This document shows positions 48,110 to 57,830 of a stretch of 64,000 nt of DNA, one piece after another. Origin of the DNA: Escallonia rubra. Its lineage: Eukaryota; Streptophyta; Magnoliopsida; Escalloniales; Escalloniaceae. Position numbers and translations under genes: made by a program. Location of the stretch: the NCBI GenBank assembly GCA_033065855.1, contig JAVXUO010001706.1:29376-93375 (forward strand). Direction: 5' to 3'. How positions within the stretch are numbered: the stretch's first letter is position 1; each line of letters opens with the position of its first letter. A model generated the notes under the pieces. That model did no database searches and had not been told where the DNA came from. It worked only from the letters and a program-made list of their open reading frames with translations.

Positions 48110-49055
48110 TGAATTATTTCAATTTAGGGTTCGATTGTATTAGGGCATTCAATTTAGGGTTCAATTAGTTTCATTTAGGGTTCGGTTCGATTAGGGCATT
48201 CAATTTAGGGTTCAATTACTTCAATTGAGGGTTCAATTAGGGGGTTCTATTGATTCAATTTAGGGTTCAGTTGATTTGAGGCATTAAATTTAGGGTTCAA
48301 TTAGTTCAATTTAGGGTTCGGTTGGATTAGGGCAACCTCAATTTGGGGTTCAATTAGGGTTCGGTTAGATTGGGGCAATCAATTTAGGGTTTAATTAGGG
48401 GTTCAATTAGTTTAATTTAGGATTCGATTCAATTAGGGCATTCAATTTAGGGTTCAATTATGGGGTTCTATTGATTCAATTTAGGGTTCGGTTGATTTGA
48501 GGCATTCAATTTAGGGTTCAATTAGTTCAATTTAGGGTTCGGTTGGATAAAGCATTCAATTTAGGGTTCAATTTGGGTTCGGTTAGATTGGGGCAATCAA
48601 TTTAGGATTTAATTAGGGGTTCAATTAGTTTAATTTAGGGTTCGATTCAATTAGGGCATTCAATTTAGGGTTCAATTACTTCAATTTAGGGTTCAATAAG
48701 GGAGTTCTATTGATTCAATTTAGGGTTCAGTTGATTTGAGGCATTCAATTTAGGGTTCAATTAGATTGGGGCAATCAATTTAGGGTTTAATTAGGGGTTC
48801 AATTAGTTTAATTTAGGGTTCGATTCAATTAGGTCATTCAATTTAGGATTCAATTACTTCAATTTAGGGTTCAATTAGGGGGCTCTATTGATTCAATTTA
48901 GGGTTCGGTTGATTTGAGGCATTCAATTTAGGGTTCAATTAGTTCAATTTAGGGTTCGGTTGGATTAGGGCATTCAATTTAGGGTTCAATTAGGGTTCAG
49001 TTAGATTGGGGCAATCAATTTAGGGTTTAATTAGGGGTTCAATTAGACCCGTCGC
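48110..49055. repeat. TTTAGGGTT-rich minisatellite, period mixed
   Basis: Over twenty copies of CAATTTAGGGTTCAATT alternate with GGTTCGATTAGGGCATT and GTTCTATTGATT linkers. The plant telomere heptamer TTTAGGG is embedded in each unit but never in tandem. It lies inside the CACTA element just inward of the right subterminal region. Confidence 0.85.
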
Positions 49056-49479
49056 TAAAAATCTATTCCGTCGCTAAAAATCTTCATCAAACTATGGCTT
49101 AATTAGTAGCTCAGCCACGAGGAGCACACAAAACTCAATGTTTGCCATAACCATGTCACATAACGTAACTTCCAACTAGGGCAAAAACAACAAACAAAAG
49201 TCAATGTTTGCACGCTCGAATTTAATTCTATTCTAAGGAACTTCGCCAAAAAATGAAATGACTTACGATATCACACAGAGGTCAAGGTTCACTTGCTATG
49301 AAATCATATCAGCACAATGCAAAGTCAAGAACGTACATATTGAAGACAGAAGACAAAGAGACATACATTCGATCCAAAGCTGCCGGAGGTGAGAAGGGTC
49401 GTAGGGTGGTCGTCGATGCTCGCCGGAACCGTGGGTGGTCGCGAGTCGCGACTGTCAAGCACTGTAGTGGGTTGAAATG

Positions 49480-49580
49480 GCTGTTCACAGGAGCTCGCCG
49501 GTGTCGCGTGGCTGTTCACAGGAGCTCGCCGGTGTCGCGGGAGCTCGCCGGTGTCGCGGGAGCTCGCCGGTGTCGCGGGA
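49480..49580. repeat. Short tandem repeat GGAGCTCGCCGGTGTCGC
   Basis: Four direct copies of GAGCTCGCCGGTGTCGCG, two of them preceded by GCTGTTCACAG, lie between the minisatellites and the right subterminal repeats. The small ORFs through it are not supported. Confidence 0.7.
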
Positions 49581-49654
49581 AACGATGTCGATGCTCGGGA
49601 GAAAGCTGGTGCCCTAATTGAATTGCCTCAATTTGAAATACATCTAATCTTTTT

Positions 49655-49971
49655 AAAGCCTTTACCGACGGAAAATACCGTCGGTAAAAGTCCGTCGGCA
49701 AAACCGAACTTTCACCGACGGGTATTTTTACCGACGGGATTATTCCGTTGTTAAATAGTTTTACCGACGGGTGTGTTCTGTCGGTAAAAGTCCGTCGGCA
49801 AAACCATACTTTCACCGACGGTTATTTTTACGGACGGAATTATTCCGTCGTTAAATAGTTTTACCGACGGACGTTAAGCGACGGGTATGTTCCGTCGCTG
49901 AAACGACTTTTAGAGACGGAATTTCGTCCGTCGCTAAAAGTCCGTCGCAAATTGAGTCTTTTCTTGTAGTG
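49655..49971. repeat. CACTA right subterminal repeats
   Basis: Repeated TTTTACCGACGG and CCGTCGGTAAAA with a few TCCGTCGCTAAA copies near the tip are present. Two units of about 120 bp (49665-49780 and 49785-49900) repeat in tandem. The dominant core is ACCGACGG here but AGCGACGG at the left end. Confidence 0.8.
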
Positions 49972-49974
49972 GGA

Positions 49975-50041
49975 TGACGTGTCACTCTCGGGGAGCGCCA
50001 CGTGTCGGTTAATGACATCATCATCTCAATCTCTATAAATA
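49975..50041 (+). promoter_or_regulatory. LTR promoter, copy C, truncated upstream by CACTA
   Basis: TGACGTGTCAC at 49975-49985 and TATAAATA at 50034-50041 match copies A and B. The CACTA right end lies directly against the ACGT motif, so all U3 sequence upstream of it is now 10.5 kb away. Confidence 0.55.
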
Positions 50042-50575
50042 GAGGTCTTGAGAATTCATTTGAAGAGGATGAACAGTTGGACATTTTCAGAACATATTTC
50101 ACTTTCTCACTCTAGAATCCTAGAGAGAGAAACATACAAGACCCTGACTTTGGACCTAAGCATCGGACTGTGACTGTCGTCGTTTATTCATCCTGCGCTA
50201 TCGCCCTCGCAGCACTGCCACCCTCAAGCTCTGTCTGGGAAGCCCTTGGTCTCTGCCCTTGTTCCACCCTTGCTGTCTCTCACTTTACATACTTGGAAGC
50301 TGACTCGGACTGCAGCCTTTGTGGCACCTCCAAGTAAGTACGAACCCACATTCCTTGGCATCAACTACTAACATGCCATTAAAACACTAACTTAATTTGT
50401 AACATGAGACTAAAAGATCAAGATTATTAATATTATTTCAAAATTATATAAATAATATTACAATTAAGATTGACTTTATCGCCCAACGGCTTTCTTTTCC
50501 TTAATTAGTTCTTTAAGCAACCTTACTATGGGATAAAATAGGCTAATAAGAGTCTTCTTCCGTATCAAAAACAAG

Positions 50576-50790
50576 CATTTCGAATATTGAACTTCACACG
50601 CGAACCATAAACTACACAGCAGGTTGATTAAAATATTGAACTTCACACATGCTAACCAAGAGAACATTTAACTTCACACATGCTAGCCAAGAGAGGTTAG
50701 CATCAAGAACCACATCTTCTTGTTCACGCATGCCAACATTGAACTTCACACATGCTAACCAAGAGAGGTTAGCATCAAGAACCCAGCAGT
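50576..50790. repeat. Tandem duplication upstream of the P450 pseudogene
   Basis: The phrase TTGAACTTCACACATGCTA-CCAAGAGA recurs three to four times. Two copies include GCTAACCAAGAGAGGTTAGC, a 7-bp inverted repeat around AAGAGA. It lies about 80 bp upstream of the P450 start and would fall in its promoter. Confidence 0.6.
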
Positions 50791-50867
50791 AGTACAAAAT
50801 ATTACACAGTTCCTATAAGAAACACATCTTCTACTACCCTACTTCATCCTTTGCTCTGCTTGACCAT

Positions 50868-53641
50868 ATGGATCTCACTCTCTCATGTCTGCTGCTCTTT
50901 GGGCTACTGATCTATGGAGCATCGGGTAACAAGTTTTTGTTCTCCAACGAGAACAAGCTTGTGGGCTCCTGGTGGCCACCCACCATCGACAAGATCAGCA
51001 CTGCAAAAAACAGCGAAACCAACGCTACCTTAATGGCGAGAAAGATGAGAAGGATCCTCCCAGAATTCCTCAATCCGGAAGCGCTTCAAAAGTACGTGCC
51101 AATCATGGATCGCATGGCCATGCAACACTTGGAGAGAGACTGGAGTGGTGCATCTAATAAGCAAGTAAGGCTTTCACCCTAGCGAAGAAGTTCAGGTTTG
51201 AGATGGCGTGCCCGCTCTTTATGAGCGTGGAGGATCCCAATCAGGTGGCGAGTTTCGCAAAACATTTTGGCCTGGTTGCCGCTAGGTACTTGGCCGTGCC
51301 AATAAACTTCCCTGGCACGACATTCAATTTTGCAATAAAGGCCGCCGATCACATCAGGTACGAGCTGTCGCCTATCCTCAAGGAGAGAAGGAGGCAACCG
51401 AATGAGAAAATAGATATGGTAACTCGCGATCTTGCGTCCCACTTACTGCTTTCCGCTGATGAGGATGGCAAATTCTTGACAGAGATCGAGGCTGCTGACA
51501 TGATCTTGGGCATACTTTTCGCGAACCATGATACAGTGACCCACTGGTATTACTTTTGTTGTTTACTATCTTGCAGATCATCCTGATGTCTATGCTCAAG
51601 TCTTCAATGGTAAATCCTAATCTCAGGGTGAAATTCATGCTTTATTTCTTTCTTTACTCTGTATCTAAAACAAATCAAATCATGGACATGCACCTGTAGT
51701 AATTTTAAACCCAACACCAACGTCTCCTAAAAGAAGATATATAATTCATTCTGTTTACACATCTCCTGTAACTAGAGCTATTTCCTGACAATGTTAACTG
51801 CCTGGATTTCATTTTCCTTAAACTTGGTTTACCTTCGAAATAGAACAAATGGAAATTTCGAACTCCAAAGGACCAAGAGAGGGGTTGAATTGGGAAGATG
51901 TCCAAAAGATGAAGTATTCTCGGTGTGTTTTAAATGAAGTATTGAGGCTACAACCTCCTGCTCCAGGAACTTTCAGACAAGCTTTTACGGATTTCACTTA
52001 TGCGGGCTTTAAGATAACAAAGGGATGGAAGGTGAGTTTTCACTATTTCTACATCAAACCTTCTTCAATGATTTTTGCTTCATATTACAGTGCAGTTCCA
52101 TGCACGTATATACTGATCCTTGTTGTCATAATCACAATCACGGACCTTTTGGAGAGTTCATTCAACACATAAAGACCCAAATTACGTTCCTAATCCAGAG
52201 AAGTTTGACCCGTCAAGGTTTGAAGGAAATGCACCAGTGCCATACAGTTTTGTAGGCTTAATTTCACCCAGCACCCTGTACTTAGGGGTCAATTGCACCC
52301 AGCACCCCATAGTTTTAATTTTGGCACCCAGCACCAAAAATTTTAAAAACTTGGTATCTAACACCAATTGACGGTCAAAATGGCCTTTGACCAGACGTCT
52401 GTTAACTTTTTTAAGGGCAAAATGGTCTTTTCATCCATGAAATCCTAGTCAGCTCCAACCCCCTAAGCCCAACGTCATTTCTCTCTTCCCCATTTTCTCT
52501 CTCTTTCCCCTCTCTCTCTCTATCTTCTCTCTCTCTTCTCTGTTTCTCTCAGTGTCCCCAACCACCGTGCACCAAGAACCCACCTCGAGCATCGCCGCGG
52601 TCTTTGGCGTCCAGCGTGGCCCCACGCCCTCTTCACCTAGCCTGACCTGTCATTCTTACCCTCGATTTGGACCACTGATTATGTGGTGATGATGTTGTCC
52701 AGTGGCTGATTGTGCTCGCCGGAGATCGCGTGATGGGGTGATTGGGTATGTCGTGATTACGGCGGTAGGCAGGGGGAGTGTCTGATGGTCGTTCGATTGG
52801 AGGCGATAATGGCTCATTGAATGGTCACCGTTGGTCGAACGCCCGTTATTGGTGGTCGTCATTCGGTTTGAGGTGGTGACCGTGGGTGAGGGAGGGATTG
52901 GTGGTTGTGGGTGGTCGTGGGTGAGGGATTTGTGGCAGAGGCGGCGGTCATCAACGATAGGCGTTGGTGGCCGCGATTCAATTGGAGGGGCTGCCATGGG
53001 TTTCAGGATTGGTGGTTGTGGGTAGTTATGGCTGGTCGTGGGTGGCCGACGGTGGTGGGTCGTGATGATGGAGAGAGTGGTGGCGGGGATGGTGGCACAC
53101 CGGGCAGTGGCTTCGGTCAGAGGCGATGGCTCGTCAGGCAATGGTTTCGGTCGGAGAAGGTGGCCGCGCGTTTTGATATTGGTTGGGAAGATGAATAGTT
53201 TGGGAGAGAAAAATGGTGAGGAAATGACGTGGAGGGTCTGATGTTAATTATTGGGCCCATTTGGAGCTGACGTGGACGAAAGGTGGAGATAACAGATAAA
53301 AAGACCATTTTGCCCCTTAAAAAGTAACAGACGTATGGTCAAAGGCCAGTTTGACCGTCATTTGGTGCTGGGTGCCAAAATTAAAACTATGGGGTGCTGG
53401 GTGCAATTGACCCCTAAGTACAGGGTGCTGGGTGAAATTAAGCCAGTTTTGTACCATTTGGAGGAGGACCCAGGATGTGCCCCGGCAAAGAGTATGCCCG
53501 TCTAGAAGTACTCATCTTCATGCATAGGTTGGTTACAAAGTTGAAATGGGAGAGGTTGAATCCAAATGAAAAGATCATCATTGAATTATCTCGATTCCAG
53601 TTGATGGTCTTCCGATTCAGCTCTTCCCTCTCGAAAGTTAA
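50868..53641 (+). pseudogene. CYP716-like cytochrome P450, multiply broken
   Basis: CYP716-type P450s are ER-anchored oxygenases, many acting on triterpenes. The start MDLTLSCLLLFGLLIYG is a membrane anchor joined in frame directly to GNKFLFSNENKLVGSWW, so roughly the first 90-100 residues after the anchor are deleted. After a frameshift near 51165 come CPLFMSVEDPNQVASFAKHF and the I-helix GILFANHDTVT. A second frameshift lies near 51545, then intron 51610-51843, an ExxR-bearing exon ([27 protein letters not shown]) and a second intron starting at 52032. The next exon holds DPSRFEGNAPVPYSF and is cut at 52254 by a transposon. It resumes at 53454 with [18 protein letters not shown], the haem-thiolate motif. 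A last frameshift near 53600 precedes a stop at 53639-53641. Confidence 0.9.
52255..53444. mobile_element. Mutator-like element (MULE), 1190 bp, TSD AGTTTTGTA
   Basis: Terminal inverted repeats beginning GGCTTAATTTCACCCAGC are almost identical for about 90 bp and recognisable to about 180 bp (both arms reach CAAAATGGTCTTTT). The flanks 52246-52254 and 53445-53453 are the same 9-mer, the duplication size of Mutator elements. The interior has a CT-rich run (52485-52550) and GC-rich sequence with open frames on both strands (for example 52656-53141 minus) that are Pro/Thr/His-rich and unrecognised. There is no transposase, so it is non-autonomous. Confidence 0.93.
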
Positions 53642-55210
53642 AGTATTATGTCTAAAGGGCTGGATATTCAGAAGTACTGATCTTCATAATATTTGCGTAA
53701 TCTCGTCAAAACTATGTTTATGTTTTGTTCCAAAAAATCTAATAAAGGCCAACAAACTTCTTTTCTTTTCTTGCTTGATGCAAACAATCGCCGCTAAAGG
53801 TGTATTATCGCTCTTGCTAAAAATTACAACAATTCTCCAGCAAATTACCTTCCTACGTGGCCTTTTCCGTAATAATCATCTTGCTCCTATTTCAGTCTTT
53901 TGGGAGTCTCTGCCACGGTCTCGTTATCACTTTCCTGGGTTGTGAGAAATTACTAAATCACTCTAAATTTAAATTAAAGAAATTACTAACTTTTTTTTGC
54001 CAATGCATAAAATTATTCCTTCTATGCTGCTCTCCAGGTTGACTAACTCTGCCACATTAAAAAAAAAAGCTTTTAATAATCATGCCATTGGTACGACTTA
54101 AGATTATTGGTGTTGCGTTGTTACCGATGGTGTCAAAAGAGGATTCTCTCGGACTACAACAAAGTGCAACCGATGGAAAGATTTCGTAAATATCAATCTA
54201 TTCAATCAATAACTTCTAACTATATTTAGAATCCCATACTTTACCAAGTTTTCCAGGTAAGTGCTCTGCAAAGCGCCCCGCACATATTTTGCTGCTCATT
54301 TCTCATGGTACAAGTAATTATGTTTGAAAACAAATTACCTACGTGGCCTTTCCGGTAACAATCACCGTACTCCTATTTCAGTCCTTATGGAGTCTCTACC
54401 AGGGTCTCTTTCTCACGTTCCTCTATCTTCGCGGTTGTGAGAATTTAGATTAAACAAATTGTAACTTTTTTTTTTGCCAATGCCTAAAATTATTCCCTTC
54501 AAGCTATTCTCAAGATTGAGAAACTCTACAAAAAAAGGTTTTTAATGATTGTGCCATTAGTACAAGTATGAAGTTACGGCTTAAGATTGTTGGTGCTATG
54601 CTGTTATTGATGGCGCCAAAAGATCAATCTTTAAGGCACCTTACATCTTTGTTTTCGCTAAAACATAATCGCGCCTTCCATTTTAGTAAAACTATTATGC
54701 AAACTGGATACGACGAATAGCTTCTCAGACTACAATGAAGTGAAACCGATGAAAGGTTTCGTAAAAATCAATATAGTGAAACAATAACTTCGAACTATAT
54801 TTAGAATCTCATTATTTATGTTTTACCAAGCGCCTTCCTTTACCAAGTAAGTGCTCTGCAAAGCACCCCACACGTCTTAATTTCGCCGTTGATTTCCCAT
54901 AGTACAAGTAAGTATGTTTGGGAGAGAATTACCTACGTGGCCTTTTCGGTAATAATCACTGTGCTCCTATTTTAGTCCTTATGGAGTCTCTACCACCGTC
55001 TCATTATCACGTTCCTCTGTCTTCGAGGTTGTGAGAACATATAACATGCTGAATTTAAATTAAAGAAATTGTAATATTTTTTTTTTTGCCAATGCCTAAA
55101 ATTATTCCCTTCAAGATGCTCTCAAGATTGACTAACTCTACAAAAAAAAGATTGTGATGATAGTGCCATTAGTACAAATATGAAGTTATGGCCTAAGGTT
55201 GTTGGTGCTG
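53642..55210. repeat. Three diverged direct copies downstream of the P450
   Basis: CTACGTGGCC is followed by GTAATAATCA and TCCTATTT, then GGAGTCTCTACCA, GCCAATGCCTAAAATTATTCC and TTGGTGCT. This series recurs starting near 53853, 54349 and 54932. Copies are about 500-580 bp long with many indels. No coding sequence is seen; the ORFs at 53475-54042 only cover the P450 end and the first copy. Confidence 0.75.
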
Positions 55211-55211
55211 T

Positions 55212-55400
55212 CACTACAACAAAAATGACTTTTAGTGACAGACATTTCCGTCGCTAAAAGTCTGTTATTTGTCGGCAAAGAGTTTTAGCGACGGACACCC
55301 TGTCGCTAAAACTATGTTGCCTACAACCCCGTCTCTAAAAGTTTTGCGACGAAATTTTTCAATCCGTCGCTAATTCTATTTTCCGTATTTTAAAATTTTC
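55212..55400. mobile_element. CACTA end fragment
   Basis: CACTACAACAAAAATGAC is followed by TTTCCGTCGCTAAAAG, TTTTAGCGACGG and ATCCGTCGCTAA, a CACTA terminus with AGCGACGG subterminal repeats like the left end at 39467. No matching right end follows; the sequence passes at about 55400 into a Ty3/gypsy gag region. It is a stub left by deletion or by truncated insertion. Confidence 0.75.
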
Positions 55401-55439
55401 AAAAAAAGATTGTGATGAGATCGATCAGATGGAAATACC

Positions 55440-56570
55440 TAGGGGTAAAAGTCCCAGCATTCAGCCTGTTTCATGGCTAAGGGAATCAATTGACCATTGA
55501 ACACATTGCTAGGTTTACCTTCCAGTGTGGAGATTTAGGTCAACATGACTGGGTTAAGTTAAAATGGTTTCAATACTCACTGACTGGGGTGGATTTTTCA
55601 TGGTTTGCAAATTTGCCGCCAAATTCAGTGTTTTCTTGGACGAATATGGAGGATTTATTCCATGCTCAATTCTTCAAAATGGAACCAGAAATTTCTCTGG
55701 CCATTTGGCTAGGTTGAAACAGTTTTCAGGGGAGAGCGCGGAGCAATTTCTAGAAAGATTTAAAGCCTCCAAAAACAAATGTCATTTTCAAATGTCAGAG
55801 TCTGAGTTGGCAAATTTAGCTCTCAATGGTTTGGATTTGGAGATTAGGAAAAAGTTTGAAGGAATGGAATTTAGGAACGTGTTCAAGTTATCTTCTAGGG
55901 TAACCCGATACAAAACTCTATTGAGGAAGGAGCAGATTAGGAAGAATTCATCGATGGGGACTTATTATCAAAACCCTGTCGATTTGGAAATAGATGCTGT
56001 AGAAATGGTTGAAAAGAAACCAGTTACCTGCGAGCCTTTGGTAAAAGTTAGAAACGCTATCAGCCTACCTTCGAGATAGCCTAATAAGTTGAATCCCTCA
56101 CTTCAAATAAGGAAATATTCATTCGAAATCAACCAAGCAGATCAAATCTTCGATCACCTCTTGGAGATAAAATTTATCCAGCTTTAGGGTCCTCTTAGAG
56201 CCCCAAAGGATAAGAAAGCTAAATTCTGTAAATGGCATAATACCATAAGTCACAATACTAGCAATTGTGTTATTTTTTGTAATGCTGTACAGGATCAGAT
56301 TGAAGCTGGACTCCTCAAGTTCGTTGATAAAGACAAGAAAATAATGGAGGTGGAATTCGATCCTTTTCCAGAGATGGCGCCCGATATCCACATGGTGTCA
56401 GTAGATTATGACCCAATCGATTGCTCAAGCGATGAAGAAAGTTTAGAAAGAGATAATTTTAAAACAAGGAGACCTTTGGAGAGAGATCATAATCGGGGAA
56501 GAATCCAAGAAAAGGTAAGTTCTTATTGTGATATGGATGGAAGTCTTGGTTGTAGTAACAGGAAGTGAGA
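55440..56570 (+). pseudogene. Tat-type gag, frameshifted
   Basis: Gag forms the particle core of the retrotransposon. The frame at 55490 reads HDWVKLKWFQYSLTG and FSWTNMEDLFHAQFF. After a frameshift near 55700 it continues LKQFSGESAEQFLERFKASK and LANLALNGLDLEIRKKFEGM, typical Retrotrans_gag blocks. After a stop near 56078 a further segment contains FCKWHN and SHNTSNCVIF, the Cys-His region found in Tat and Athila gag, followed by an acidic stretch. Stops occur at 56078 and 56187. Confidence 0.8.
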
Positions 56571-57689
56571 AAATATTTTATGGGCTGATGAAGAAAATAG
56601 CTCCAATAAAGGAAGTTTGCTATTAAAGCTAGGCACGTCTTTGTCTAAGATTGCGCCGATCGGAGAACCAGTGTGTCAGAGTTGTGGTTTTTTCAAAGAA
56701 TGTCAAAGAAAATATGGCAGAAAGAACGGGCGATAGAGCAAGACCCGTAAAGAAATTATACAAGAAGGATATCAAAAGACGAGTCAATGAAGTCAGAAAT
56801 ATCACAATCAACCTAGAATGAGCTTTAAGCAGCCAAATATGGCCAACCAAGTTATTTACAAGAACAATGTAGGACCAGACCATTTTGGCTCGAAAATGGT
56901 AAGACCAAGGTTTAGACCATTTGATCTGACATATGTGTCAAAAACTTACAAAGGCAAAAATCCCATAATGGCTAGGCAAAAAGATGAATTCAGAATGATG
57001 CAGAAATATCGAAGATAACCAAGAATGTTAAAGCCAAAGGTACCGCCTGATGATCACTGGCACACAGTCGGTCAGGAGAAGGTCTCATTTCCAGAGACTT
57101 ATCAGGATCTAAGCATAACACAAAAAATAAGAGTGCAAATATTTTGCAGCTATAATGCAAAAGGAGTTGGAAATCAAACAAGCCCAACTCGAGAAGAAAA
57201 AGGTGGATCTAGACGAGAGAAAAAGAGTGTCAAGATACAGTGGGAATCGCGTAGAAGAAACAAACAGAGGAGGCGATTCTCCAGAAAATGATCGCGAAAG
57301 GGAGATTTCAACATCTTGAGAAGTTGTCAATTAGCAAAGAAGTAAAATTTAAGGTTCCTGATAAGAAAGATGATGAGAAGGAAAGCAGAGTGGTTCTCGA
57401 AGACCAAAAGATGGAAACGAGAAGGAAATTATTCTTCGGAGAGCATGAGGTAAACGTTGATTGCAACATGGTGTTCATTCTTCCTCTCACGTTTGAGGCA
57501 AATGAAGAACAAGCAATTCAGAGCGAAGAAGAAGACGTGGAGGATGACAAAGCACCAACACCAAACAACTTTGCACTCAAAGAGACGGATGATACCATGG
57601 GAAAGATAAGCCATAACCATTCTAATAAGGGAATTATAATCGATTGTGGAAATCGGGTCATATTAACTAGGCCAGACCCTTAAAGAACA

Positions 57690-57830
57690 AAGCATTTGAA
57701 ACCTTTGTTTATTTCCACGCTGATGGATGGCCAGCCAGTGGCTAGAGTCTTGGTTGATAATGGAGCTGCAGTAAACATTCTACCTACTAGAATGTTGAAA
57801 AAGCTGTGTAAAGATGAAAGGAAAGGGATC
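57690..57830 (+). pseudogene. Retrotransposon aspartic protease remnant
   Basis: A short segment reads PLFISTLMDGQPVARVLVDN then GAAVNILPTRML. VDNGA is the catalytic motif (D-x-G-A) in the form usual for Tat elements. The region between gag and protease (56570-57690) is Lys/Arg/Glu-rich with broken frames, partly 57288-57683. A frame change near 57815 ends the match. Confidence 0.7.

Larger units (their letters stand above)
39467..49971 (-). mobile_element. CACTA (En/Spm) transposon, 10.5 kb, possibly autonomous
   Basis: The terminal inverted repeats are CACTACAAGAAAA at 39467 and its complement ending at 49971. Flanking trinucleotides are GGT and GGA; an uninserted site in copy A reads CCCGGTGACGTG, so the 3-bp duplication is imperfect or mutated by one base. 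Subterminal GTCGCTAAA-type repeats lie at both ends. Two minus-strand genes, TNPA-like (40121-41731) and TNPD-like (41910-45566), splice into open frames. The right 4.4 kb is non-coding and holds minisatellites, a foldback and a G-box cluster. The genes are transcribed from right to left, so the right end is the promoter-proximal end. Confidence 0.93.
37303..50363 (+). mobile_element. Family X solo LTR, copy C, TSD ACTAC, split by a CACTA element
   Basis: It starts TGTTCCCAACCTATT at 37303 and ends TTCCTTGGCATCA at 50363. It is flanked by a perfect 5-bp duplication ACTAC (37298-37302 and 50364-50368). LTR sequence fills 37303-39466 and 49972-50363, together about 2.55 kb, the size of copy A without its hAT. 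The two halves continue each other by comparison with copies A and B. In between lies the CACTA element. Confidence 0.9.

Noticed and set aside
46310..49055. Interstitial telomere
   Set aside because: TTTAGGG or TTAGGG motifs are embedded in longer units and never run in tandem heptamers. The arrays are enclosed by CACTA ends.
52656..53141. 161-codon minus ORF inside the MULE
   Set aside because: Low-complexity Pro/Thr/His composition, antisense frames equally open, no recognised domain. It could be captured sequence, but nothing supports a gene.
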